DNA of 64,000 bases, taken from Puteibacter caeruleilacunae. GTDB taxonomy: Bacteria; Bacteroidota; Bacteroidia; Bacteroidales; Prolixibacteraceae. The position numbers and the translations under genes are program-made. The stretch spans positions 415,147 through 479,146 of the forward strand of contig SJCO01000006.1 of NCBI GenBank assembly GCA_005217565.1, given 5' to 3'. The notes beneath the pieces were generated by a model. It was not told the origin of the DNA, ran no database searches, and saw only the letters and a list, made by a program, of their open reading frames with translations. Shown one piece after another: positions 55,167 to 63,837 of this stretch (the first letter of the stretch is position 1; each line of letters opens with the position of its first letter).

Positions 55167-55970
55167 ATGAAGAAGATTGCGATTGTTCAGTTTCAACCTG
55201 CTCTAGGTGACGTGGATGAGACGATGAAACGACTAGAAACACTTCTTGAAAAGTCGAAAGAAGCAGATTTTGTAGTCCTACCTGAATTGGCCAACTCTGG
55301 CTATAATTTCAAAAGTAAAGCTGAAGCATTAAAGGTTGCCGAGAGTGTTTCGGATAGTTCCTTCGTTTCTTTTTTACAGGAAAAATGTAAAACATACGGT
55401 TTTCACATCATCAGTGGATTTTGTGAGAAGGAAAATGAGTGTCTATATAATTCGGCAATTCTTGTAGGAGCTGAAGGATTGAAGGGAACCTATCGTAAGT
55501 TGCATTTATTCTGGGATGAAAAAGATATTTTTGAGTCTGGAGATTTAGGCTTGCCTGTATTTGATGTGGATGGAATTACCATTGGAATGTTAGTTTGTTT
55601 CGATTGGACTTTCCCTGAAGTATGGAGAATTCTTGCGCAGAAAGGAGCTCAGTTGATTGCTCATCCAAGTAATTTGGTTCTTCCGGGTTTTGCTCAAAGT
55701 GTAGTTCCAGGGCATGCTATTATTAACCGTGTTTTCGTTGCAACAGCTAATCGCATTGGTACAGAAGGAGAACTTACCTTTACAGGAAATTCAATTGTCG
55801 TCAATCCCAAAGGAGTGGAATTGGTGAGAGGTAGTGCAAAAGAGGAAGAGGTGCTGATGGTGGAATTTGATCCCCAAATGGCACATGATAAGATGATTAC
55901 TCCGAGAAATCATTCACTAGATGATCGACGGACTGATGTGTATCAGCTAAAGGAGGTGGATGGTGATTGA
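55167..55970 (+). CDS. Carbon-nitrogen hydrolase (nitrilase superfamily)
   Basis: 267 residues, one nitrilase-fold domain. The catalytic triad is visible: Glu in VVLPELANSGYNF (about 41), Lys in TYRKLHLFWDEKDIF (about 112) and Cys in IGMLVCFDWTFPEVWR (about 146). It resembles amidases of the N-carbamoyl-putrescine/omega-amidase group; the true substrate cannot be named. It ends 11 bp inside the start of the folate gene, so the two are translationally coupled. Confidence 0.85.
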   Translation: MKKIAIVQFQPALGDVDETMKRLETLLEKSKEADFVVLPELANSGYNFKSKAEALKVAESVSDSSFVSFLQEKCKTYGFHIISGFCEKENECLYNSAILVGAEGLKGTYRKLHLFWDEKDIFESGDLGLPVFDVDGITIGMLVCFDWTFPEVWRILAQKGAQLIAHPSNLVLPGFAQSVVPGHAIINRVFVATANRIGTEGELTFTGNSIVVNPKGVELVRGSAKEEEVLMVEFDPQMAHDKMITPRNHSLDDRRTDVYQLKEVDGD

Positions 55971-56520
55971 AAAGCGGGAGTTGCGAAAGCAGATGAATGG
56001 ATTCAAAAAAGCTATCTCTGCTGAAGATAAGATCGCAGCAGGAGAATCTGTTTTTGAACAACTGATAGGATTGGATGAATTCAAGGATGCATCGGTAGTG
56101 ATGGTCTACTGGGCGATGCATGATGAATTACCAACACAAGTGTTTATTGAGCAATGGTATAGACAAAAGAGTATCATTCTTCCTTCTATCGATGGCGATG
56201 ACCTTATCTTGAAGACTTATAATGGAAAAACATGTTTGGTGGCAGGAGAAAAGTATGGTATCCCAGAACCGTTTGATACACCAACGGTTAATCCTGAAGA
56301 GATAGATTTGATTCTAGTTCCTGGTGTTGCTTTTGATGAAAACTGTAATCGAATGGGACGTGGGAGAGGTTTTTATGATCGACTCTTATCGGCAGTGAGC
56401 TGTCCCAAAGTGGGCATTTGTTTTGATGGTCAAATTGAAAAACAAATTCCTGTCGAATCACACGATATCCCTATGGATTATGTGATTAGCGACAGGAGAA
56501 TTATAAGTTCATTACTGTAG
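55960..56520 (+). CDS. 5-formyltetrahydrofolate cyclo-ligase
   Basis: 186 residues. N-terminal KRELRKQMNGFKKAISAEDKIAAGESV (ATP-binding Lys/Arg), then KYGIPEPFDTPTVNPEEIDLILVPGVAFDENCNRMGRGRGFYDRLL (about 105-150), the family signature with the Mg/ATP loop. It converts 5-formyl-THF to methenyl-THF, salvaging folate drained by side reactions of GlyA and the glycine cleavage system. Overlaps the upstream amidase gene by 11 bp and the convergent M20 gene by 9 bp at its 3' end. Confidence 0.92.
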   Translation: MVIEKRELRKQMNGFKKAISAEDKIAAGESVFEQLIGLDEFKDASVVMVYWAMHDELPTQVFIEQWYRQKSIILPSIDGDDLILKTYNGKTCLVAGEKYGIPEPFDTPTVNPEEIDLILVPGVAFDENCNRMGRGRGFYDRLLSAVSCPKVGICFDGQIEKQIPVESHDIPMDYVISDRRIISSLL

Positions 56521-57699
56521 TAACTTTAATGTAATTGCCGAAAGTGTTTGCATGGCAGTCTTCAAGGCTTGCTCATCAGCCATAAATGTTGGCGTATGAA
56601 GAGCCGACGACTTTGTTGCTTCTGGTGATTTTACCCCTAAACGAAAGAACGTCACAGGATATTTTAATGAATAGTACGCAAAATCTTCGCATGTCATTCT
56701 AATATCCATATCTACAACTTTGTCTTCACCTAGTAGGTTGCTGGCTTCGGTTCTGGCGATGGAGGTAACTTTCTCATCGTTATACAAAACAGGATAGCCA
56801 TGTAAAACCTTAAATTCACAATTTGTATCGTGAGCTTCAGCTACTGACGTTGCGATGGTTTCCATACGTTTTTTTGCCTTTGCACGCCATTCTTCATTCA
56901 TCGTTCTGAAAGTTCCGGCTACAGTGACCTCATTAGGTATAATGTTGGTAGCTCCATCGGCAATAACTTTCCCAAAAGACAGTACACTTGGAATAGCAGG
57001 CGGTGCATTTCGACTAACAACCTGTTGAAGACTGGTGATTACCTGTGCTGTAGCTAAAACTGTGTCTGTAACTTTGTGAGGTAGAGCTCCATGTCCACCC
57101 TGACCTTTTATTTTGAAATGAATCTCGTCGCCAGAAGCCATATACATACCTGACTTAAATCCGACGGTTCCGGCAGGCATCTCAGGAAGTACATGTAATG
57201 CCATCATCATGTCTGGTTCCTGATCTTCAAACAGGCCTTCTTCCAGCATTAATTTCGCTCCTCCAGGATGAGATTCTTCAGCCGGTTGAAAAACCAATAA
57301 TATGGTTCCTTCTATTTCATCTTCCAGCGTTTTTAGGATTTTAGCCGTTGCCAAAAGTCCTGCCGAATGAATATCATGTCCACAGGCGTGCATAACTCCA
57401 TTGTTTACGGAACAAAAAGGGATATCATTGGTTTCCTGGATTGGCAATGCATCCATGTCGGCACGTAAAGCAATTGTTTTGCCAGGTCCTTTTTTGCCCT
57501 CAATTCTTCCAAGTATTCCTGTCTTTACAAAACCGGCTTTAAAAGGTATGCCGTATTCCTCAAGTTTAGACTGTATGTATTTTGAGGTTTCAAACTCTTG
57601 AAACGATAGTTCTGGATGTTGGTGAATATGTCTTCTAATAGCAAGTGCTTCATTGAAGTATTCTTCACTTAATTCTTTAATACGACTGTGTATATTCAT
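56512..57699 (-). CDS. M20D family metallo-amidohydrolase
   Basis: 395 residues. IRRHIHQHPELSFQEFETSKYI (about 21-42), metal ligands in MHACGHDIHSAGLL (about 106-119), the catalytic Glu in FQPAEESHPGGAKLML, dimerisation domain (about 190-300) with HGALPHKVTDTVLATAQVI and TFRTMNEEWRAKA, and a final His in SALHTPTF. The family cleaves N-acyl amino acids, hippurate or IAA-amino acids. Last gene of a minus-strand operon with a histidine kinase, response regulator and TauE/SafE protein. Confidence 0.92.
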   Translation of the reverse strand: MNIHSRIKELSEEYFNEALAIRRHIHQHPELSFQEFETSKYIQSKLEEYGIPFKAGFVKTGILGRIEGKKGPGKTIALRADMDALPIQETNDIPFCSVNNGVMHACGHDIHSAGLLATAKILKTLEDEIEGTILLVFQPAEESHPGGAKLMLEEGLFEDQEPDMMMALHVLPEMPAGTVGFKSGMYMASGDEIHFKIKGQGGHGALPHKVTDTVLATAQVITSLQQVVSRNAPPAIPSVLSFGKVIADGATNIIPNEVTVAGTFRTMNEEWRAKAKKRMETIATSVAEAHDTNCEFKVLHGYPVLYNDEKVTSIARTEASNLLGEDKVVDMDIRMTCEDFAYYSLKYPVTFFRLGVKSPEATKSSALHTPTFMADEQALKTAMQTLSAITLKLLQ

Positions 57700-57727
57700 G
57701 GATTTTGATTTTTTTATGAAGGACGTA

Positions 57728-58096
57728 TTACTTACTAAATATCATTCTTAAGGCGATCAGTAATAGAAATATACCAAAGCCTTTTCGCAATGTTTTTACT
57801 GGTAACGATATTGCGAGCTTTGAGCTAAAATAGGCTCCAATGAGAAATGCAACAGCTAGTATTGCAGCATATTTCCAGTTTACGTAGCCTTGCTTCCAGT
57901 AATTTAAGGCTGCCAGAATTCCAATTGGAGGAACCATGAATGCCAAGCTGGTTCCTTGGGCTTGATGTTGTGATAATCCCATAAAAAAGATTAGTGCAGG
58001 AATTACCACTATAGCTCCACCTACTCCTAGAGCTCCACTAAGGATTCCTGCTAGTGAGCCTATGACAAGAAGAATTATTATTTGAGATATGTCCAT
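57728..58096 (-). CDS. Half-size TauE/SafE membrane transporter
   Basis: 122 residues from MDISQIIILLVIGSLAGILSGALGVGGAIVVIPALIFFMG (ATG at 58096; the longer reading from 58120 is possible). Four membrane helices. The first repeat motif SGALGVGGAIVVIPAL is the TauE/SafE signature, but the family usually has two such halves (about 250 residues). Half-size forms must dimerise to build the full transporter. Substrate class is sulfite, sulfoacetate or another organic anion. Located between the response regulator (37 bp upstream) and the amidohydrolase (28 bp downstream). Confidence 0.8.
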   Translation of the reverse strand: MDISQIIILLVIGSLAGILSGALGVGGAIVVIPALIFFMGLSQHQAQGTSLAFMVPPIGILAALNYWKQGYVNWKYAAILAVAFLIGAYFSSKLAISLPVKTLRKGFGIFLLLIALRMIFSK

Positions 58097-58133
58097 AATG
58101 TGCAAAATAACACGAATCAAGTGAAAATGAGGA

Positions 58134-58829
58134 TCATTTCACTACAAATTTGAATCCAATACCATGTAAGTTAACAATCTTAACTTGTGGATCTGGTTTT
58201 AGATACTTTCTCAAGCGTGAGATAAAAACATCAAGACTCCTTCCAACATAGTAGTTGTCGTCGCCCCATACTTCAGATAATATTTTTGAACGACTCAATA
58301 CCTTGTTGGGATTCAAACATAGATATTTTAGTAGCTCTGCTTCTTTAAGAGTAAGCTCCCTTTGTGCTGAAGGGTGAGATAGTGTAAGCCCTTCAAAGTT
58401 AAATTCAAACTCGCTGATTTTGAATATATGATCTGAGTCTAAAGGGTGATGGGTTTTACTTCGCCTTAAAAATATTTTAATCTTAAGGATTAGTTCCTGA
58501 AGACTGAATGGCTTAGTAAGGTAATCATCACCGCCGATAGTCAAGCCAGTGATCTTATCTTCGGTCATCGATCGTGCTGTTAGAAAAATAATAGGGATAT
58601 CCTGATTGTCTTTTCTTATATGTTTAGCTACCTCAAAGCCATCTTTTAAGGGCATCATAACATCTAGCAGACATAAATCAAGCGCGTGTTGTTGATAGGC
58701 CTGGATAGCTTGTTCTCCATTTTGCGCGCAGATTACTTCAAAGCCCTCTCGTTTGAGATTGTCTTTGGTGACGAAGCATAATGTTTCATCGTCTTCTGCG
58801 AGTAATATTTTGGGTTTTATATCTGTCAT
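58134..58829 (-). CDS. OmpR-family response regulator
   Basis: 231 residues. Receiver domain KILLAEDDETLCFVTKDNLKREGFEV with acidic pocket, phospho-Asp in LCLLDVMMPLKDGFEV (about 55), Lys in GGDDYLTKPFSLQEL. Winged-helix effector with LTLKEAELLKYLCLNPNKVLSRSKILSEVWGDDNYYVGRSLDVFISRLRKYL (about 157-208). It overlaps its kinase's stop codon by one base (TAATG), a tight translational link. Confidence 0.95.
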   Translation of the reverse strand: MTDIKPKILLAEDDETLCFVTKDNLKREGFEVICAQNGEQAIQAYQQHALDLCLLDVMMPLKDGFEVAKHIRKDNQDIPIIFLTARSMTEDKITGLTIGGDDYLTKPFSLQELILKIKIFLRRSKTHHPLDSDHIFKISEFEFNFEGLTLSHPSAQRELTLKEAELLKYLCLNPNKVLSRSKILSEVWGDDNYYVGRSLDVFISRLRKYLKPDPQVKIVNLHGIGFKFVVK

Positions 58830-60106
58830 TACGAAGGAATTTGAATGGTAAATATACTACCTTTTTGTAGTTCGCTCTTAAGTCTTATTTTCCAGCCATG
58901 CAGTTTTATGTATCGCTTTACATATTCCAATCCAAGACCAAATCCTTTAACGTTGTGAATATCCCCGGTAGGAACTCGGTAAAATTTATCAAATACTTTA
59001 TTGATGTGTTTCGTATCAATACCGATTCCATTGTCCTTAATGCATAATTGAATATGCTTTTGCTTGAAATGAATATCTATATCGATAATAGGCAACTGTT
59101 GACAATATTTTATCGCATTATCTAAGAGGTTGACAATAATATTGTTGAGGTGTATCGGGTCGGCAAGGATTGGTAACTCAACACCTTGAGTATGTATATT
59201 AATTTTAACTGATGGATTTCCAATAAGGATTTCATCAACAATGTGTTTTACGAATTCTGTAAGCGTAATTGATTCTTTTTTTAGTTTTATATTTCCATTT
59301 TCCTGGGTGGTTAATTGAAGTACGCGTTCGATCTGTTGCTGCAGCTTTTTTGTTTGCTTGTTAATGATTTTAACATATTGTGCGTGACGTTCTTGATCAA
59401 TCATGATCGACTGATCTTGAAGTACCTCAGATGAGATTGCAATTGATGAAAGTGGCGTTTTAAATTCGTGAGTAATATTGTTGATAAATGTCTTTTGTAC
59501 TTCGGTTAACCGTCGTTGTTTGAATACGATGTATAGGGTATAACCAAAGAAGATGATAACAATAAGGATAAATCCTGTGAATAAATACCATGATCTTAGT
59601 TCACTGTTGAAATAAGTTGTTCGGGCAGGAAAGTATACTCCGAAATAATAAGTGAATTGATCGTATTTTGGAAATTCATCATCTTTATCAAGTTCAAGTT
59701 TCCCTTCGTCTGCAGAGATGTAATTACCATAAACCATCTTTTCACTGTCACAGTCGTATATGGCATATTCAAAGTCAATATTGATGTGCATCCGCTCAAA
59801 TTCCTTTATAAGGAAATGTTCTAACATTTCAGGATCAATAATATCATTTACATTGACCACATAATAGTCGTTTGAAAGCATTTGAACAATGTTGCCTGTC
59901 ACTGGTTCAGCACTTTCCCCATAAATTGAATGATTGAGTGATGTAAGATTCTCAACCACATGCTGAAGAGCAATGGAAACTGTTTGGTGAAACTTTTTTT
60001 CGTTAAGAGATAGAGAGTGGTTAAGAAAAAAAAGCTGCACGGCAACAATTCCTGAAATTGTAATTATTGCCAGAATAATAACCAACCGATGTGCAAATCG
60101 TCCCAT
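58829..60106 (-). CDS. Sensor histidine kinase, intact
   Basis: Start at MGRFAHRLVIILAIITISGIV (60106, 425 residues) because the 21 residues before it (from 60169) are not typical. Two membrane helices (about 7-27 and 188-210) enclose a periplasmic sensor domain of about 160 residues that I do not recognise. HisKA: NNITHEFKTPLSSIAISSEVL with the phospho-His; HATPase: NLLDNAIKYCQ (N-box), KDNGIGIDTKHI (G1), GFGLGLEYVKRYI (G2). Cognate of the OmpR regulator at 58134. Its signal may relate to the amino-acid or organic-anion substrates of the downstream M20/TauE genes (inference from the operon). Confidence 0.92.
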   Translation of the reverse strand: MGRFAHRLVIILAIITISGIVAVQLFFLNHSLSLNEKKFHQTVSIALQHVVENLTSLNHSIYGESAEPVTGNIVQMLSNDYYVVNVNDIIDPEMLEHFLIKEFERMHINIDFEYAIYDCDSEKMVYGNYISADEGKLELDKDDEFPKYDQFTYYFGVYFPARTTYFNSELRSWYLFTGFILIVIIFFGYTLYIVFKQRRLTEVQKTFINNITHEFKTPLSSIAISSEVLQDQSIMIDQERHAQYVKIINKQTKKLQQQIERVLQLTTQENGNIKLKKESITLTEFVKHIVDEILIGNPSVKINIHTQGVELPILADPIHLNNIIVNLLDNAIKYCQQLPIIDIDIHFKQKHIQLCIKDNGIGIDTKHINKVFDKFYRVPTGDIHNVKGFGLGLEYVKRYIKLHGWKIRLKSELQKGSIFTIQIPS

Positions 60107-60220
60107 ATGATTGAATGTAATTTGTAAACGAATGTACGTATTTTTGAAAAATGATGGACCGTTTAACAAATCATTAACAAATATTTCTTACCTGTTAACA
60201 GCTTCTGGTATATCTTGATT

Positions 60221-60228
60221 TATATTTG
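60221..60228 (+). promoter_or_regulatory. -7 element (TATATTTG) of the DUF1573 gene
   Basis: Exact TAnnTTTG match, leaving a leader of about 100 nt before the ATG at 60334. Confidence 0.45.
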
Positions 60229-60333
60229 TAATTGTACGAGTTTAAGAGTTTCGAGTTATTTTTCAAATGGCTGTTGAAAATGACTGGGAAATATGATACT
60301 ATAGATTACTATTAACGAATATACTTATCTGAT

Positions 60334-61407
60334 ATGAAAAGAAACTTGCTATTTATTCTGCTCATTTTCGCTATGAGTGCAACGGCTCAAAAATCGAAGA
60401 TTCAGTTTGCTGAGAAGAAGCATGATTTTGGGATGATTAAAGAGGCAGATGGAATTGTTTCTCATACATTTAACTTTACAAATAATGGTGATGCTCCATT
60501 GGTTATTAATCAAGTTAATGTTTCTTGTGGCTGTACAACCCCAGTTTGGTCGAAGAAACCGATTGTACCTGGAGGAAAAGGAAATATTAAAGTGAATTTT
60601 AATCCACACCGACGTCCAGGATTATTCAATAAATCGGTTCGAGTAATAACCAACTCTTCAACACCAAACTTAACACTGTATGTTAGTGGGAGAGTACAAG
60701 CTAAAGAAAAGACCCCACAAGAGGTTTATCGCAGGAAGGTTGGACCAATGGGATTCAGAAATAATCATCTTGCTATTACAAAGATTTATAAAGGTCAAGC
60801 GGTAACCGATACACTTGAGTTTATCAACTTTGGAGAAGAAGATGTGACATTAGGAATTAAGCGTTGTCCATCTCATATTACTCCTTCGTTTGAACCGGCA
60901 ACGGTTAAACCAAACGAAAAAGGATATATCGTATTAAATTACTCAACCAAAGATCGTGAGATGTATGGTTTTGTTTCTGATCGTGTTTACATGACCATCA
61001 ACGGAGAGGGTAATTATCAATATTCAGTAGGAGTAAGCGCAAACATCATGGAGGATTTCTCTCATTTGTCTGCAGCAGAAAAGGCAGTAGCTCCTAAAGC
61101 AGAGTTTGATGAGACTATTTTTAATTTTGGTGAGATTAAGCAAGGAGCCAAGGTTGATAAGATTTTCCACATGAAGAATACTGGAAAAAGAGAGTTAATT
61201 GTACGTCGAATCCGTACAACATGTGGTTGCACAGCAGCACAGCCAGGAAAGAAAGTTTTAGCACCAGGTGAAACAACAGAGTTGAAGGTTACATTCAATT
61301 CCAGAGGAAAACTTGGACGTCAAAGTAAGCCAGTGACAATTATTACGAACGATCCAAATAATCCAATCTATACGTTACGTCTATCGGGTACAGTGAAGCG
61401 TGAGTAA
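60334..61407 (+). CDS. Two-domain DUF1573 protein, exported
   Basis: 357 residues with a signal peptide ending near MSATAQ (about 18). Two DUF1573 (ASH-like beta-sandwich) domains: one with FAEKKHDFGMIKEADGIVSHTFNFTNNGDAPLVINQVNVSCGCTTP (about 25-69), the second with DETIFNFGEIKQGAKVDKIFHMKNTGKRELIVRRIRTTCGCTAAQP (about 258-303). The paired SCGCT/TCGCT motifs are typical. Function unknown; many Bacteroidota genes of this type sit near peptidase or TlpA genes, and a TlpA gene is 1.3 kb downstream. Has its own terminator. Confidence 0.85.
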   Translation: MKRNLLFILLIFAMSATAQKSKIQFAEKKHDFGMIKEADGIVSHTFNFTNNGDAPLVINQVNVSCGCTTPVWSKKPIVPGGKGNIKVNFNPHRRPGLFNKSVRVITNSSTPNLTLYVSGRVQAKEKTPQEVYRRKVGPMGFRNNHLAITKIYKGQAVTDTLEFINFGEEDVTLGIKRCPSHITPSFEPATVKPNEKGYIVLNYSTKDREMYGFVSDRVYMTINGEGNYQYSVGVSANIMEDFSHLSAAEKAVAPKAEFDETIFNFGEIKQGAKVDKIFHMKNTGKRELIVRRIRTTCGCTAAQPGKKVLAPGETTELKVTFNSRGKLGRQSKPVTIITNDPNNPIYTLRLSGTVKRE

Positions 61408-61434
61408 TAATTTGATCCTAACATAGTCAATATG

Positions 61435-61472
61435 AAAAGCTGATTACCTATTAGAAAGTAATCAGCTTTTTT
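61435..61472 (+). terminator. Terminator after the DUF1573 gene
   Basis: AAAAGCTGATTAC (61435-61447) pairs with GTAATCAGCTTTT (61458-61470), 10-nt loop, T-run. Confidence 0.87.
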
Positions 61473-61520
61473 GATGCTAAAGAAATTTATTGATCGTTAA
61501 GCTCTCAGGTTAAAAAGTAG

Positions 61521-61528
61521 TATTTTTG
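61521..61528 (+). promoter_or_regulatory. -7 element (TATTTTTG) of meaB
   Basis: Exact TAnnTTTG match 32 bp before the meaB ATG. Confidence 0.5.
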
Positions 61529-61560
61529 CCAGATGGTTTGGAATTTAAAACTGATTTCCA

Positions 61561-62676
61561 ATGAGTAAAAGAGATAAACATCATATTGAGAATGATCCCA
61601 GCTACAAAGGATTAGCTGTAAATGAAGGAATTGAACAACCACCATCAGTAAATGATCAATCGGTTAAGCGTTTTCTGAAGAAGAGAAAGAAATTATTATC
61701 CCCAGAGGAATATGTTGCAGGTATTCTTGATGGTAATATCACGATTTTGAGTCAGGCAGTCACATTGGTGGAGAGTGCAAAACCTAAGCATCAAAAGATT
61801 GCACAGGAGATTATAATGCAGTGTCTTCCTCATGCTGGTAAATCTTTCCGTTTAGGAATAACAGGAGTACCTGGAGCAGGGAAGAGTACTTTTATTGAAG
61901 CCATGGGGAAGCATATCACGACCAATGGTGGAAAATTAGCTGTTCTTGCAATTGATCCAAGTAGTGAGCGATCAAAAGGGAGTATATTAGGAGATAAGAC
62001 ACGGATGGAGGAGTTATCTGGTGATGCCAATGCTTATATCAGACCTAGTCCCTCAGCAGGATCATTAGGAGGTGTTGCAAGAAAAACACGTGAAACAATT
62101 ATTCTATGTGAGGCTGCCGGTTTTGATACAATCTTTATTGAGACTGTAGGAGTAGGACAATCGGAGACAGCAGTACATTCAATGGTCGACTTCTTCTTGT
62201 TACTGCAGTTAGCTGGTGCGGGAGACGAACTCCAGGGAATCAAGCGAGGAATCATGGAAATGGCTGATGCAATCACGATCAATAAAGCTGATGGTTCTAA
62301 TATTCAGAAGGCAAATTTGGCGAAGGCACAATATGAGAATGCATTGCATTTGTTTCCAGCAGCAGAATCAGGATGGGCTCCTAAAGTAGTGAAATGTTCT
62401 TCATTGTATAAGGAAGGAATTTCAGAGATTTGGGATATGGTCAAAGAGTATCATGAGTTTACTAGCAATAACGGCTATTTTGAGCATCGTCGTCGTCAGC
62501 AGGCTAAGTATTGGATGTATGAGAGTATTAATGATCAGTTAAAGAGTAGCTTCTATGAGAATGAAGAGATCAAATCGATTTTAGAAGCTTCAGAGAATAA
62601 GGTATTGACTGATCAGTTAAGCTCATTTGCGGCAGCTAAAGAGTTATTGGATATCTATTTCAAAAAGAATGCATAA
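61561..62676 (+). CDS. meaB: Methylmalonyl-CoA mutase-associated GTPase MeaB
   Basis: 371 residues, G3E-family GTPase. P-loop GVPGAGKSTFIEA (about 101-113), the switch region DPSSERSKGSILGDKTRMEELSGDANAYIRPSPSAGSLGGVARKTRET, ETVGVGQSETAVHSMVDFF, and the NKAD specificity motif ITINKADGSN. It loads and protects adenosylcobalamin on methylmalonyl-CoA mutase. The mutase is not in the window; the carboxyltransferase/BCCP pair at 20847-22732 belongs to the same succinate-propionate pathway. Confidence 0.94.
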   Translation: MSKRDKHHIENDPSYKGLAVNEGIEQPPSVNDQSVKRFLKKRKKLLSPEEYVAGILDGNITILSQAVTLVESAKPKHQKIAQEIIMQCLPHAGKSFRLGITGVPGAGKSTFIEAMGKHITTNGGKLAVLAIDPSSERSKGSILGDKTRMEELSGDANAYIRPSPSAGSLGGVARKTRETIILCEAAGFDTIFIETVGVGQSETAVHSMVDFFLLLQLAGAGDELQGIKRGIMEMADAITINKADGSNIQKANLAKAQYENALHLFPAAESGWAPKVVKCSSLYKEGISEIWDMVKEYHEFTSNNGYFEHRRRQQAKYWMYESINDQLKSSFYENEEIKSILEASENKVLTDQLSSFAAAKELLDIYFKKNA

Positions 62677-62740
62677 ATTTATGCTCGAAAAATGAATATG
62701 AATCAGTTTCGGCCCAATTGCCGGACATAATACTAAATAG

Positions 62741-63832
62741 ATGAAAAATATTTTTATCGTCTTGATTGCCGTTTTTCTTTTTGCCTCATGCGGTGATAAA
62801 GGCTTTGTCATTAACGGAACATTGGAGGGTATGGATACAGGAAAACTGTATCTAAAGAAACTTGAAAAAGGAAGAATGGTGGCAGTTGATACTGCTGAAC
62901 TTCAAGCTGGACAGTTTTCATTTGATGGGAAAGTAGGGCTCCCTGAACTACATTATATCTTAATGGAAAATGATAAGCCATTGTTTCCACTATTTGTAGA
63001 GAATAGCTCGATTACTATTCAGGCAAAAAAGGATAGTCTTCAATCAGCTGTGATAGCTGGCTCCGAATCGCAAGATGTTTTCCAATTATTCATGGATGAG
63101 TATACCAAATTTGCGAAGATGGTACAAGGTCGTCAGCAGGAGTATATGCAGGCACGCACGATGGGGAACAAGGATAAAATGGCGGAAGCTAGAGCAGAGA
63201 TTGATGCAGCTGTTGAAAACCAAAAGTTGTATACAAAAAACTTTATTAAAGAGAACAGTGGATCAGTTGTGGCTCCTTTTCTTTTCGGTCAGGTTCTGGC
63301 AAAGGAAATGTCAGTAGCTGAGATTGATTCTGTGATTGCATCTTTTGACGAGAAGATTGCTAATTCAATTTATGTGGTAGAGCTGAAGGAGCTGGTTGAA
63401 AAAGAACGTAAAACTGCAGTAGGATCTTCAGCTCCTGATTTTACATTAAATACTCCTGAAGGAAAACCATTGAGCTTGTCTTCATTGAAAGGGAAATACG
63501 TTTTAATCGATTTCTGGGCTTCTTGGTGTGGTCCATGTCGTCAGGAAAATCCAAATGTTGTAAAGTTATATTATCAATATAAAGATAAAGGATTTGACAT
63601 TTTGAGTGTTTCTCTCGATCGTAAGAAAGACGATTGGTTAAAAGCTATTGATGAGGATGGATTAGCTTGGAATCATGTATCAGATTTAAAATTCTGGCAA
63701 TGTGAGGCTGCAAAGCTATATAATGTGAAAGCAATTCCTCAGACGTATTTGATTGATAAAGACGGGGTAATTATAGGTAAAGGACTTAGAGGAGAAGCTC
63801 TAGCCAAAAAGTTGAATGAACTATTAAACTAA
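62741..63832 (+). CDS. TlpA-like thioredoxin-fold lipoprotein with DUF4369 domain
   Basis: 363 residues. Lipobox FASCGD (Cys about 17). N-terminal DUF4369-type beta domain (about 20-120: FVINGTLEGMDTGKLYLKKLEKGRMV), a helical middle with MDEYTKFAKMVQGRQQEYMQ, then an AhpC/TlpA-like thioredoxin domain: APDFTLNTPEGKPLSLSSLKGKYVLIDFWASWCGPCRQENP with active-site WCGPC (about 260-264) and cis-Pro region AIPQTYLID. Probably reduces periplasmic disulfides or sulfenic acids. It stops 5 bp before a presumed insertion sequence, whose arrival may have affected its downstream DNA. Confidence 0.92.
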   Translation: MKNIFIVLIAVFLFASCGDKGFVINGTLEGMDTGKLYLKKLEKGRMVAVDTAELQAGQFSFDGKVGLPELHYILMENDKPLFPLFVENSSITIQAKKDSLQSAVIAGSESQDVFQLFMDEYTKFAKMVQGRQQEYMQARTMGNKDKMAEARAEIDAAVENQKLYTKNFIKENSGSVVAPFLFGQVLAKEMSVAEIDSVIASFDEKIANSIYVVELKELVEKERKTAVGSSAPDFTLNTPEGKPLSLSSLKGKYVLIDFWASWCGPCRQENPNVVKLYYQYKDKGFDILSVSLDRKKDDWLKAIDEDGLAWNHVSDLKFWQCEAAKLYNVKAIPQTYLIDKDGVIIGKGLRGEALAKKLNELLN

Positions 63833-63837
63833 TATAG

